Assembly: GCA_963757125.1 (NCBI GenBank)
Contig: CAVWQP010000003.1
Span: forward strand, 124,001 to 188,000
DNA: 64,000 nt
Source: CAVVSD01 sp963757125
GTDB taxonomy: Bacteria; Actinomycetota; Thermoleophilia; Solirubrobacterales; Solirubrobacteraceae
Direction: 5' to 3'
The notes below the pieces were generated by a model that had not been told where the DNA came from, did no database searches, and saw nothing but the letters and a program-made list of their open reading frames with translations. Below are positions 1 to 10,632 of this stretch, one piece after another; the first letter of the stretch is position 1, and the number at the start of each line of letters is the position of its first letter. The position numbers were made by a program, and so were the translations under genes.

Positions 1-566
1 TCGTACGGGCTCGGTCGATCCGAGTACGCCCGACGGCGGGCGAGGTCGCCCCGGCGCAGCCCGCGCCCCACCCGCGCCCCCGGCGCCCGCTACACCCGCT
101 CCGGCGCCGGCTCCGGCGCCCGCGCCGACTCCTCCGCCGCGCACCGCCTCCGCCTCCGCCGCCTCCGGCTCCGGAACCCGCTCCCGCACCCCCGCCGCCC
201 CCGGTCCAGGTCGCCGCGCCGACCCCGCCGCCGGAGCCGACCGTCGTCGCCTCCAAGCCGCAGCGCGACACCGGCGTCAAGCCGCAGCCCGCACCGGCGC
301 CCGTCGCGGTCGCGCCACAGGCCCCCGCCCCGGCGCCGGCCCCGGTCGTCGCACCCCAGCCGCGCGAGGTCGTCGCCGTCGCCGAGTCACACGCGACGGG
401 CTCGGTGAAGGTCCGGCAGGGAGACTCCCTCTGGTCGATCGCGCAGGACCGCCTCGGCTCTGACGCGTCGCCGAAGACGGTGCTCGAGGAGGTCGACCGG
501 CTCTGGTCGCTCAACGGCCTTCAGGATCCCGACGTCATCCTCGCCGGGCAGCACCTGCGCACCTGA
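1..566 (+). CDS. LysM-domain cell-wall protein, 3' part (5' end outside window)
   Basis: Only the C-terminal part is present, ending at the TGA at 564-566. The last ~55 residues form a LysM module, seen in VKVRQGDSLWSIAQ followed by a closing GLQDPDVILAGQHLRT. LysM modules bind N-acetylglucosamine in peptidoglycan, so a secreted, wall-associated protein is inferred. Before the module lies a long Pro/Ala linker (for example PAPAPAPVVAPQPREVV), typical of wall-spanning spacers. From about 150 onward the linker reads well in the same frame as LysM, but between about 62 and 140 the Pro/Ala reading lies in a neighbouring frame. Small indels are therefore possible there. No catalytic domain is visible, so its function beyond wall binding is unknown. 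Confidence 0.75.
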   Translation, partial: VRARSIRVRPTAGEVAPAQPAPHPRPRRPLHPLRRRLRRPRRLLRRAPPPPPPPPAPEPAPAPPPPPVQVAAPTPPPEPTVVASKPQRDTGVKPQPAPAPVAVAPQAPAPAPAPVVAPQPREVVAVAESHATGSVKVRQGDSLWSIAQDRLGSDASPKTVLEEVDRLWSLNGLQDPDVILAGQHLRT

Positions 567-622
567 CGGTCATCGGTTCCGCCGGTCGGCGTGGTACCTG
601 CGCCGATCCCGAGGGCCGCTGC

Positions 623-628
623 TATATT
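623..628 (+). promoter_or_regulatory. Candidate -10 element for fusA-tuf
   Basis: TATATT is an isolated AT-rich hexamer in very GC-rich DNA, 176 bases before the fusA start. No convincing -35 element sits at 17 bases upstream. If used, it would give a leader of about 170 nt that contains the hairpin at 748-773. Confidence 0.35.
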
Positions 629-680
629 CGGACGTCGTTCCGGTGACGCGCCGAGCCTGTGCGCGGCCATCAGGAGCGCA

Positions 681-713
681 GTGCGGCAGCAGATGGAGAC
701 CCTGGCCACATAA
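681..713 (+). other. Possible 10-codon leader peptide upstream of fusA
   Basis: GTG at 681 opens a short frame reading VRQQMETLAT and ending in TAA at 711-713. AGGAG at 672-676 lies four bases before it, which is a short but usable spacing. An internal ATG is at 693. Its position just ahead of a terminator-like hairpin and fusA suggests a leader peptide, but nothing in the peptide identifies a sensed amino acid. Confidence 0.25.
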
Positions 714-747
714 GCGCGAGACACGACGAGATCGTCGGTCGTCCGCG

Positions 748-773
748 CGGGCCCACAAGGGCCCGTTCTTTTT
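748..773 (+). terminator. Intrinsic terminator or attenuator just before fusA
   Basis: CGGGCCC (748-754) and GGGCCCG (759-765) form a perfect 7-bp stem with an ACAA loop, followed directly by TTCTTTTT. This is the most canonical rho-independent terminator in the window. It lies 30 bases before the fusA ATG and far from the LysM gene stop, so attenuation of fusA is as likely as simple termination of the LysM transcript. Confidence 0.7.
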
Positions 774-803
774 GCCCGAATCCCCCAGAAGAGACCCGCT
801 TAC

Positions 804-2918
<2,115 letters not shown>

Positions 2919-2969
2919 TCCGCTAGCTTGCACAAGTTCACACAAGAGTCTTAGAGGAGCGAATCCCCA

Positions 2970-4154
<1,185 letters not shown>

Positions 4155-4178
4155 GAGACCGAGACAAGCATTCGGGCC

Positions 4179-4205
4179 GGGGGCGGCTCCCTAGGAGCCG
4201 CCCCC
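4179..4205 (+). terminator. Strong hairpin between tuf and rpsJ
   Basis: GGGGGCGGCTCC (4179-4190) pairs perfectly with GGAGCCGCCCCC (4194-4205), a 12-bp stem with a three-base CTA loop. No T-tract follows. It could be a T-less actinobacterial terminator or a processing or attenuation structure that sets fusA-tuf apart from the S10 operon; rpsJ starts 22 bases downstream. Confidence 0.6.
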
Positions 4206-4227
4206 ACCCACGTCCAAGAGACATCCC

Positions 4228-4551
4228 ATGGCAGCGACACAAAACAAGATCCGCATCCGCCTGAAGGCCTACGACACGTCGGCCATCGAGACGGCGGCTC
4301 GCGAGATCGTCAACACCGCCACCCGGACCGGCGCAACCGTGTCCGGCCCGGTGCCGTTGCCGACGGAGAAGCACGTCTACGCCGTGATCCGGTCCCCGTT
4401 CAAGGACAAGGACTCACAGGAGCACTTCGAGATCCGCACGCACAAGCGGCTCATCGACATCCACCAGCCGACCCCGAAGACGGTCGACTCGCTCCAGCGC
4501 CTCGACCAGCTTCCCGCCGGCGTCGACATCGAGATCCGCCTCGCGACCTGA
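4228..4551 (+). CDS. rpsJ: 30S ribosomal protein S10
   Basis: 107 residues. NKIRIRLKAYDTSAIE and VSGPVPLPTEK are signature S10 sequence, and IRTHKRLIDIHQPTPKTVDSL... is the conserved C-terminal half. S10 sits in the 30S head and, with NusB, also takes part in antitermination. It is the first gene of the S10 operon. It is followed by rplC after a single base, so translation is probably coupled. Confidence 0.96.
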   Translation: MAATQNKIRIRLKAYDTSAIETAAREIVNTATRTGATVSGPVPLPTEKHVYAVIRSPFKDKDSQEHFEIRTHKRLIDIHQPTPKTVDSLQRLDQLPAGVDIEIRLAT

Positions 4552-4552
4552 C

Positions 4553-5170
4553 ATGCCCGCGATCCTCGCCAAGAAGCTCGGGATGACCCAGCTGTTCCAG
4601 GAGGACGGCAAGGTCGAGCGCGTCACCGTGCTCGAGGCGGGTCCCTGCCCGGTCACCGCGATCCGGACGTTCGAGCGCGACGGCTACGAGGCCGTGCAGC
4701 TCGCGTTCGGCGCGACGAAGGAGAAGCACCTGACCCGGGCCGAGCTCGGGCACCTGCGCAAGGCCGACGCCCCGCCGATGAAGCACGTCGTCGAGTTCCG
4801 CGACGAGGCGGGCGAGCTCACGGTCGGTGAGACCGTGACGGTCGAGGCGTTCGAGGTCGGGAACACCGTGAAGGTGGCCGGGACCTCGAAGGGCAAGGGC
4901 TTCCAGGGCACCATCAAGCGTCACCGCTTCGCGAGCGGTCCCAAGTCCCACGGCTCGCACAACGTGCGCGCGCCGGGCTCCATCGGAGCCTCGGCGACGC
5001 CGTCGCGCGTCATGAAGGGCATCAAGAGCCCGGGCCAGATGGGCAACAAGCGCGTCACCCAGCGCGGGCTGACCGTCGTGCAGATCGACCCCGAGCGCAA
5101 CCTGCTCGTCGTGCGCGGCGCCGTCCCCGGCCCCCGTAACGGCGTGGTGGAGGTCCGCACCGATGGCTAG
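4553..5170 (+). CDS. rplC: 50S ribosomal protein L3
   Basis: 205 residues. The start AILAKKLGMTQLFQEDGKVE and the central GHRFASG-like region (KRHRFASGPKSHGSHNVRAP) identify L3, one of the first proteins assembled onto 23S rRNA, with a loop near the peptidyl transferase centre. Its 3' end overlaps rplD by 8 bases. Confidence 0.96.
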   Translation: MPAILAKKLGMTQLFQEDGKVERVTVLEAGPCPVTAIRTFERDGYEAVQLAFGATKEKHLTRAELGHLRKADAPPMKHVVEFRDEAGELTVGETVTVEAFEVGNTVKVAGTSKGKGFQGTIKRHRFASGPKSHGSHNVRAPGSIGASATPSRVMKGIKSPGQMGNKRVTQRGLTVVQIDPERNLLVVRGAVPGPRNGVVEVRTDG

Positions 5171-5798
5171 CACGGCACCCGTCCTCGGCACGACCGACAC
5201 GGTCGACCTCGACGACACCGCGTTCGGCGCGGAGTTCAAAGAGGCGCTGGTGCACGCGTCCGTGCGCGCGGAGCTCGCCGCCCGCCGGCAGGGCACGCAC
5301 GCGACCAAGACGCGTGGCAAGGTCCGCGGCGGCGGCGCCAAGCCGTGGCGCCAGAAGGGCACCGGCCGCGCCCGTGCGGGCTCGATCCGCGCGCCGCACT
5401 GGACCGGCGGCGGCATCGTCTTCGGCCCCTCGCCGCGCAGCTACACGATCAAGGTCAACCGCAAGGAGCGTCGCGCAGCGCTGCGCAGCGCGCTCTCCGT
5501 GCACGCGGCCCGCAACACGATCGCGGTCTTCGACCCGAGCGACCTCGTGAAGGAGCCCAAGGCGAAGGTCGCCGCCGGCCTCCTCGCCGACTGGGGTCAG
5601 CGTCTGCCGATCCTGATCGTGCTGACCGAGGAGCAGTCGCGCGCGGCACTCGCCTTCCGCAACCTCGAGCGCGTGTCCGTCCTGGCCGCGCAGGACATCG
5701 GCGTCACCGATCTGATCGGCTCCGCTGCCGTGCTCGCCTCGCAGGAGGCGCTCGACACGCTGACCGCCCGAGTCACCTCGAAGGAGGCAGCAGCCTGA
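5163..5798 (+). CDS. rplD: 50S ribosomal protein L4
   Basis: 211 residues. The conserved loop TKTRGKVRGGGAKPWRQKGT is the L4 extension that lines the peptide exit tunnel. In many bacteria L4 represses its own operon through the S10 leader; no such leader can be recognised here. The ATG at 5163 lies inside the end of rplC, and the stop TGA shares its last base with the rplW ATG. Confidence 0.95.
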   Translation: MASTAPVLGTTDTVDLDDTAFGAEFKEALVHASVRAELAARRQGTHATKTRGKVRGGGAKPWRQKGTGRARAGSIRAPHWTGGGIVFGPSPRSYTIKVNRKERRAALRSALSVHAARNTIAVFDPSDLVKEPKAKVAAGLLADWGQRLPILIVLTEEQSRAALAFRNLERVSVLAAQDIGVTDLIGSAAVLASQEALDTLTARVTSKEAAA

Positions 5799-6100
5799 TG
5801 GATCCCAGCCAGGTGCTCATCCGCCCCGTGGTGTCCGAGAAGTCCTACGTCCTCGCGGCGGTCGACAAGTACACGTTCCGCGTGCACCCCGACGCGCACA
5901 AGACGCAGATCCGCCAGGCCGTCGAGGTCATGTTCCCCGACGTCAAGGTGGTCGACGTCCGCACGATGTCGGTCAAGTCCAAGCCAAAAAGAAGAGGGCT
6001 TGTCTCCGGGCGCACGCGCTCGTGGAAGAAGGCCGTGGTCCAGGTGCGCGCCGGCGACTCGATCCCGATCTTCCAGGGCCTGCAGGGCCTCGAGGGGTAG
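5798..6100 (+). CDS. rplW: 50S ribosomal protein L23
   Basis: 100 residues, starting MDPSQVLIRPVVSEKSY, the usual L23 opening. L23 lies at the tunnel exit and docks trigger factor and SRP. The ATG at 5798 overlaps the rplD stop (TGATG). The basic loop KSKPKRRGLVSGRTRSWKKA is the rRNA-binding part. Confidence 0.95.
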   Translation: MDPSQVLIRPVVSEKSYVLAAVDKYTFRVHPDAHKTQIRQAVEVMFPDVKVVDVRTMSVKSKPKRRGLVSGRTRSWKKAVVQVRAGDSIPIFQGLQGLEG

Positions 6101-6103
6101 TCG

Positions 6104-6949
6104 ATGCCGATCCGCAAGCCCAAGCCAACCAGCGCCGGTCGCCGCTTCGCGACGTACGCCGACTTCGCCGAGATCACCAAGACGAAGCCCGAGAAGTCGC
6201 TCGTCGAGGGGCTGCGCAAGTCCGGCGGTCGCAACTCGAACGGCCGCAAGACCTCCCGCCACCGTGGCGGCGGGGCCAAGCGCGCCTACCGCATCATCGA
6301 CTTCAAGCGGCGCAAGGACGGGGTCCCCGGCCGCGTCGCCGCGATCGAGTACGACCCCAACCGCTCCGCGTACATCGCGCTCATCCACTACGTCGACGGC
6401 GCCAAGGCCTACATCCTGGCCCCGGCCCGTATCCGCGTGGGGATGAACGTCATGTCCGGGCCGACCGCCGAGATCGCCGTCGGCAACTGCCTCGCGCTGA
6501 GCGACATGCCCACGGGCACCGTCGTCCACAACGTCGAGCTGCAGCCCGGCCGCGGCGGCCAGATGGGTCGCTCCGCAGGGACGTCCATCCAGCTCATGGC
6601 GAAGGACGGCGACATGGCCACCCTGCGCCTGCCGTCGGGTGAGATGCGCATGGTGCGTGCGGAATGCCGCGCGACCGTGGGCGTCATCGGCAACGCCGAC
6701 CACCAGAACATCAAGGTGGGCAAGGCCGGCCGCAAGCGCCACCTCGGCGTGCGGCCGCAGACCCGAGGCACCGCCATGAACCCGGTCGACCACCCGCACG
6801 GCGGCGGCGAGGGCTCGACCACACCCGGGCGCCACCCGGTCACGCCGTGGGGCGTGCCGACGCTCGGGTATCGCACACGTAAGAAGCACAAGGCGTCTGA
6901 CCGCTTCATCGTCCGCGGTCGCCGACGTGGGAAGAAGTCGAAGCGATGA
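6104..6949 (+). CDS. rplB: 50S ribosomal protein L2
   Basis: 281 residues, standard length. The C-terminal GTAMNPVDHPHGGGEG is the universal L2 signature with the conserved histidine near the peptidyl transferase centre. RHRGGGAKRAYRIIDFKR is the N-terminal RNA-binding segment. The start is 3 bases after the rplW stop, and the end overlaps rpsS by 4 bases (ATGA). Confidence 0.97.
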   Translation: MPIRKPKPTSAGRRFATYADFAEITKTKPEKSLVEGLRKSGGRNSNGRKTSRHRGGGAKRAYRIIDFKRRKDGVPGRVAAIEYDPNRSAYIALIHYVDGAKAYILAPARIRVGMNVMSGPTAEIAVGNCLALSDMPTGTVVHNVELQPGRGGQMGRSAGTSIQLMAKDGDMATLRLPSGEMRMVRAECRATVGVIGNADHQNIKVGKAGRKRHLGVRPQTRGTAMNPVDHPHGGGEGSTTPGRHPVTPWGVPTLGYRTRKKHKASDRFIVRGRRRGKKSKR

Positions 6950-7218
6950 GCCGATCGAGCAAGAAGGGCCCGTGGGTCGAGGAGCGCCTCATGAAGCGCA
7001 TCGACGCCATGAACGAGGCCAACAGCCGCACGATGGTCAGGACCTGGTCCCGGACGTCGACGATCTTCCCGGAGATGGTGGGGCACACCATCGCGGTCCA
7101 CGACGGCCGCAAGCACGTCCCCGTCTTCGTCTCCGAGTCGATGGTCGGTCACAAGCTCGGCGAGTTCGCGCCGACGCGTACGTTCCGCGGCCACGCCGGC
7201 TCCGGGAAGGTCCGGTAG
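6946..7218 (+). CDS. rpsS: 30S ribosomal protein S19
   Basis: 90 residues. SRSSKKGPWVEERLMKRI and the motif TWSRTSTIFPEMVGHTIAVHDG with the final GHKLGEFAPTRTFRGH are diagnostic of S19, which contacts A- and P-site tRNA in the 30S head together with S13. Translationally coupled to rplB. Confidence 0.96.
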   Translation: MSRSSKKGPWVEERLMKRIDAMNEANSRTMVRTWSRTSTIFPEMVGHTIAVHDGRKHVPVFVSESMVGHKLGEFAPTRTFRGHAGSGKVR

Positions 7219-7222
7219 TCCG

Positions 7223-7795
7223 ATGAGTACGCCCGACGACACGCCGAACGAGGCCGAGAAGGTCGACGCCGAGGTCGAGGCGACCGAGACGGAGGCAGCA
7301 GCCCCTGTCGAGGAGCCCACGGCCGAGGAGACTCCTGCGGAGGAGCCCGTCGCCGAGGAGAAGCCCAAGCGCGCGCGTCGCGCTCGCACGAAGGGCACGC
7401 CCGAGGTCAAGGAGGCCGCCAAGGCCGGTCGGCAGCAGCGGCCGCAGACCATCGAGCGGCCCGTCGTCCGCGCCCAGGCGCGCTACGTCCGCACGTCCGC
7501 CCGCAAGGCGCGGCTCGTGTGCGACCTCCTTCGCGGCAAGGACATCCACGAGGCTCGGGCCATCCTGGCCTACAGCCAGCGCTCCGTCGCGCGCGACTGG
7601 GCGAAGGTGCTCGAGTCCGCGATCGCGAACGCCGAGCACAACCACGAGCTGGTCGGCGACGACCTGCGGATCCTGACGGCGTCGGCCGACGAGGGCCCCA
7701 CCCTCAAGCGCTTCCGCCCGCGTGCCATGGGCCGCGCGACGCGCATCCGCAAGCGCACGAGCCACCTCACGATCACGCTCACGCCGAAGGAGTAG
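7223..7795 (+). CDS. rplV: 50S ribosomal protein L22 with an acidic N-terminal extension
   Basis: 190 residues, against about 110-120 for ordinary L22. The L22 core begins near residue 80 (VRAQARYVRTSARKARLV) and runs to KRTSHLTITLTPKE. L22 lines the exit tunnel with a long hairpin. The first ~50 residues are rich in Glu, Ala, Thr and Pro (for example EEPTAEETPAEEPVAEEKP), then a basic stretch (PKRARRARTKGT) joins the core. GGAAGG precedes the ATG at 7223. No internal start with a better ribosome site was seen, so the extension is probably real. Similar acidic extensions occur on S17 and S5 in this operon. Confidence 0.93.
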   Translation: MSTPDDTPNEAEKVDAEVEATETEAAAPVEEPTAEETPAEEPVAEEKPKRARRARTKGTPEVKEAAKAGRQQRPQTIERPVVRAQARYVRTSARKARLVCDLLRGKDIHEARAILAYSQRSVARDWAKVLESAIANAEHNHELVGDDLRILTASADEGPTLKRFRPRAMGRATRIRKRTSHLTITLTPKE

Positions 7796-7801
7796 CCCAG
7801 C

Positions 7802-8785
7802 ATGGGTCAGAAGGTTCATCCCGAGTCGATGCGCGTGGGTTACATCCACGACTGGAAGTCCAACTGGTACTCAGAGCGGCATTTCGCCGACTACCTGGCC
7901 GAGGACGTCCAGATCCGGGACCACATCAACGCGAAGCTCGAGCACGCCGGCCTGTCCGACATCACCATCCGCAAGGACTCTGGTGAGGTCGAGGTCAACA
8001 TCCACACGGCCCGGCCCGGGATCGTCATCGGCAAGTCCGGCTCGGAGGTCGACGCCCTGCGTCGCGACCTGAACCGGATGACCGGCAAGGCGATCAAGGT
8101 CAACATCCTCGAGATCAAGCGCCCCGAGCTCGATGCGAAGCTCGTCGCCCAGTCCGTGGCCGAGCAGCTGCGCAACCGCGTCGCCTTCCGGCGCGCGATG
8201 AAGCGTGCGCTGACGAGCGCGATGCGCTCGGGTGCCAAGGGCTGCAAGATCCAGGTCGGTGGTCGCCTCGGCGGCGCCGAGATGGCGCGCACCGAGAGCT
8301 ACTCGGACGGTCGCGTCCCGCTCCACACGCTGCGTGCGGACATCGACTACGGCTTCTTCGAGGCCAAGACGACGTTCGGCCGCATCGGCGTGAAGTGCTG
8401 GATCAACAAGGGCGAGATCATGCCCGAGGGCTACACCGGCGCCGATCTCACCGAGCTCGACGCTCCCCCGCCCCCGCGTGAGCGCGACGACCGCGGTGGC
8501 CGTGGCGGCCGCGACGGTCGCGACGGCGGTGGCCGTGGCCGTGGCCGCGGTGGCCAGGGCGGCGGCGGTGGCCAGGGCGGCGGTGGCGCCGGCGGCGGCC
8601 GTGGTGGTCGCGGTCGCGGCGGCGGCGGTGGCGGTCAGGGCGGCGGGCCGGGTGGCTCGCGTCCGGGCTACGGCCCCGGCTTCAGCGGCGGCGGTGGCCG
8701 CGGCGGTGGCGGTGGCGGCGGAGGCCGCGGCGGCTCCGGCGGTGGCGGTGGCGGCGGCGGACCGCGCGGTGGAGGGGGTCGGTAG
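7802..8785 (+). CDS. rpsC: 30S ribosomal protein S3 with long Gly/Arg (RGG-like) C-terminal tail
   Basis: 327 residues; S3 is normally about 210-240. The first ~220 residues are ordinary S3: MGQKVHPESMRVGYIHDW, a KH-domain GXXG region (IVIGKSGSEVDALRRDL) and the C-terminal fold ending GYTGADLTELDAPPPP. From about residue 221 the protein becomes a low-complexity tail of about 107 residues, almost only Gly and Arg with some Gln, Asp, Ser and Pro, with many RGG and GRG units (RGRGRGGQGGGGGQGGGG). S3 is at the mRNA entry tunnel and helps unwind mRNA, so an RNA-binding tail there would be meaningful, but that is inference. rplP begins at the very next base. Confidence 0.95.
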   Translation: MGQKVHPESMRVGYIHDWKSNWYSERHFADYLAEDVQIRDHINAKLEHAGLSDITIRKDSGEVEVNIHTARPGIVIGKSGSEVDALRRDLNRMTGKAIKVNILEIKRPELDAKLVAQSVAEQLRNRVAFRRAMKRALTSAMRSGAKGCKIQVGGRLGGAEMARTESYSDGRVPLHTLRADIDYGFFEAKTTFGRIGVKCWINKGEIMPEGYTGADLTELDAPPPPRERDDRGGRGGRDGRDGGGRGRGRGGQGGGGGQGGGGAGGGRGGRGRGGGGGGQGGGPGGSRPGYGPGFSGGGGRGGGGGGGGRGGSGGGGGGGGPRGGGGR

Positions 8786-9205
8786 ATGCTCTCCCCGAAG
8801 CGCGTCAAGCACCGCAAGCAGCACCGCGGCCGGCGCCGCGGGCTGTCGCGCGGGCAGACCGAGATCCAGTTCGGCGAGTACGGCATCAAGGCCCTCGAGG
8901 AGGGCTGGCTGACGAACCGCCAGATCGAGGCCGCCCGTATCGCGATGACCCGCAAGATCAAGCGTGGCGGGAAGGTGTGGATCAACGTCTTCCCCGACAA
9001 GCCCTTCACGAAGAAGCCGGCCGAGACCCGCATGGGCTCCGGCAAGGGTTCTCCCGAGGGCTGGGTCGCCGTGGTGAAGCCTGGTCGCGTGATGTTCGAG
9101 CTGTCCGGCGTGCCGGAGCCCCTCGCGCGTGAGGCGATGCGCCTCGCCGGGCACAAGCTGCCGGTCAAGACCAAGTTCATCCTGCGAGAGGACGGTCATC
9201 AGTGA
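8786..9205 (+). CDS. rplP: 50S ribosomal protein L16
   Basis: 139 residues with the typical opening MLSPKRVKHRKQHRGRRRG and the motif GKGSPEGWVAVVKPGRVMFE. L16 binds near the A site and organises 23S rRNA. The ATG directly follows the rpsC stop, and the last codons overlap rpmC. Confidence 0.96.
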   Translation: MLSPKRVKHRKQHRGRRRGLSRGQTEIQFGEYGIKALEEGWLTNRQIEAARIAMTRKIKRGGKVWINVFPDKPFTKKPAETRMGSGKGSPEGWVAVVKPGRVMFELSGVPEPLAREAMRLAGHKLPVKTKFILREDGHQ

Positions 9206-9423
9206 CGACCGCCACCGATCTCCGCGCGCTCGACGACACCGAGCTGCTGCAGCGCGTCGACGAGGCGCGCCGCGAGCTCTTCGGGCTGCGCTTCCGGCAC
9301 GCCACAGGCGAGCTGGAGAACACCGCTGCCGTGCGCAGCGCCAAGCGCGAGCTCGCGCGGGCGCTGACCGTCGCGCGCCAGCGAGACATCGACGTCCCCG
9401 ACACGACGAAGGCCAATGGCTGA
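9202..9423 (+). CDS. rpmC: 50S ribosomal protein L29
   Basis: 73 residues, two-helix L29: LRALDDTELLQRVDEARREL, then LRFRHATGELENTAAVR and ARALTVARQR. L29 sits beside L23 at the tunnel exit. The start is GTG at 9202, overlapping rplP by 4 bases. The 3' end overlaps rpsQ by 8 bases. Confidence 0.94.
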   Translation: MTTATDLRALDDTELLQRVDEARRELFGLRFRHATGELENTAAVRSAKRELARALTVARQRDIDVPDTTKANG

Positions 9424-9952
9424 CGAGACTCCAGAGAACGAGGCCGTAGAGGCCGAGGCCACCGAGGCCGAGGCGGCCACCGAGGCCGCTCCGGAAGCCA
9501 CGGCGCCCGAGCCCGAGGTCAAGCTTCCGCCCAAGGAAGCACGCAAGCATGCGCGCCAGCGCCGCACGACCGCTCGCCGACCCTCCACGCCGGAGGAGCG
9601 CGCCACCATGCGCGCGGCGAAGGCTGCTGCCCGGCGCCGCCGGCGCCAGCAGGAGAAGGCCAAGCGCACCCCTGCGGAGGGCACCCCGGCTGCCGAGCCG
9701 CACGTCGGCAACCCGCAGGAGCGCACCGGCACGGTCGTCTCCAACAAGGCCGACAAGACGATCACGGTGAAGATCGAGCAGGTCCGTCGCCACCGCCGCT
9801 ACGGCAAGGTGATGCGGTCCACCGTGACGATGCACGCGCACGACGAGCGCAACGACGCGAACGCCGGTGACCTCGTCCGCGTGGTCGAGAGCCGCCCGCT
9901 GTCGCGCACGAAGCGCTGGCGTCTCGTGGAAGTCCTGGAGCGTGCCAAGTGA
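9416..9952 (+). CDS. rpsQ: 30S ribosomal protein S17 with a ~95-residue N-terminal extension
   Basis: 178 residues; S17 is usually 80-90. The S17 OB-fold core starts near residue 100 (ERTGTVVSNKADKTITVKIE) and ends SRTKRWRLVEVLERAK. The extension has two parts: an acidic Glu/Ala segment (EAEATEAEAATEAAPEATAP) and a basic segment (KHARQRRTTARRPS; KAAARRRRRQQEKAKR). The ATG at 9416 lies inside rpmC. Starting at a later internal codon would break the coupling with rpmC, so the long form is preferred. Confidence 0.92.
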   Translation: MADETPENEAVEAEATEAEAATEAAPEATAPEPEVKLPPKEARKHARQRRTTARRPSTPEERATMRAAKAAARRRRRQQEKAKRTPAEGTPAAEPHVGNPQERTGTVVSNKADKTITVKIEQVRRHRRYGKVMRSTVTMHAHDERNDANAGDLVRVVESRPLSRTKRWRLVEVLERAK

Positions 9953-10317
9953 TCCAGAACGAGACGCGCCTGCGCGTGGCGGACAACACCGGCGCCCGTG
10001 AGATCCTCTGCATCCGCGTGAAGGGCGGCTCGCGCCGTCGCTACGCGTACGTGGGCGACATCATCACCGCGACGGTGAAGACGGCGACGCCGCAGGGCAC
10101 GGTCAAGAAGGGCGAGGTCGTCACGGCGGTCGTCGTGCGGACGAAGAAGTCCTACGGCCGCGACGACGGCACGTACATCGCGTTCGACGAGAACGCGGCC
10201 GTGATCATCGACGCCCAGGGCAGCCCCCGCGGCACCCGCATCTTCGGCCCGGTCGCGCGCGAACTGCGCGACGGCGGCTTCATGCGGATCGTCTCGCTCG
10301 CCCCGGAGGTGCTCTGA
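9949..10317 (+). CDS. rplN: 50S ribosomal protein L14
   Basis: 122 residues, exact L14 length. IQNETRLRVADNTGAREILC and the motif GTRIFGPVARELRDGGFMRI are diagnostic. L14 forms an intersubunit bridge and is the docking site of the silencing factor RsfS. The start is GTG at 9949, overlapping rpsQ by 4 bases; the last base of its stop is the A of the rplX ATG. Confidence 0.96.
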   Translation: MIQNETRLRVADNTGAREILCIRVKGGSRRRYAYVGDIITATVKTATPQGTVKKGEVVTAVVVRTKKSYGRDDGTYIAFDENAAVIIDAQGSPRGTRIFGPVARELRDGGFMRIVSLAPEVL

Positions 10318-10631
10318 TGGCTCTCCGCGTGCGTGCCGACGACGAGGTCGTCGTGATCAGCGGCAAGGACCGCGGCAAGACGGGGCGCGTCCTCCAGGTC
10401 GACCCGGTCAAGCAGCGCGTCTTCGTCGACGGTCTGAACATCGTCAAGCGCCACCAGCGCCCGACCCCCGGGACGAACCAGCCCGGCGGCGTCATCGAGA
10501 AGCCGGGCCCGATCCACATCTCCAACGTGGCCCTCGTGGACCCGAAGGACGGCAAGCCCACGCGCACCCGCGTGGAGGAGCGCGACGGCAAGCGCGTCCG
10601 CATCGGCGTGCGCTCCGGAGAGGTGATCTGA
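10317..10631 (+). CDS. rplX: 50S ribosomal protein L24
   Basis: 104 residues with a KOW motif near the start (DDEVVVISGKDRGKTGRVLQV) and the L24 sequence GLNIVKRHQRPTPGTNQPGG. L24 is an assembly initiator on 23S rRNA. The ATG overlaps the rplN stop by one base. Confidence 0.95.
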   Translation: MALRVRADDEVVVISGKDRGKTGRVLQVDPVKQRVFVDGLNIVKRHQRPTPGTNQPGGVIEKPGPIHISNVALVDPKDGKPTRTRVEERDGKRVRIGVRSGEVI

Positions 10632-10632
10632 C

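Noticed and set aside
640..740. A tRNA or small RNA gene before fusA
   Set aside because: No cloverleaf can be drawn and no TTCGA loop is present; only the terminator-like hairpin is convincing.
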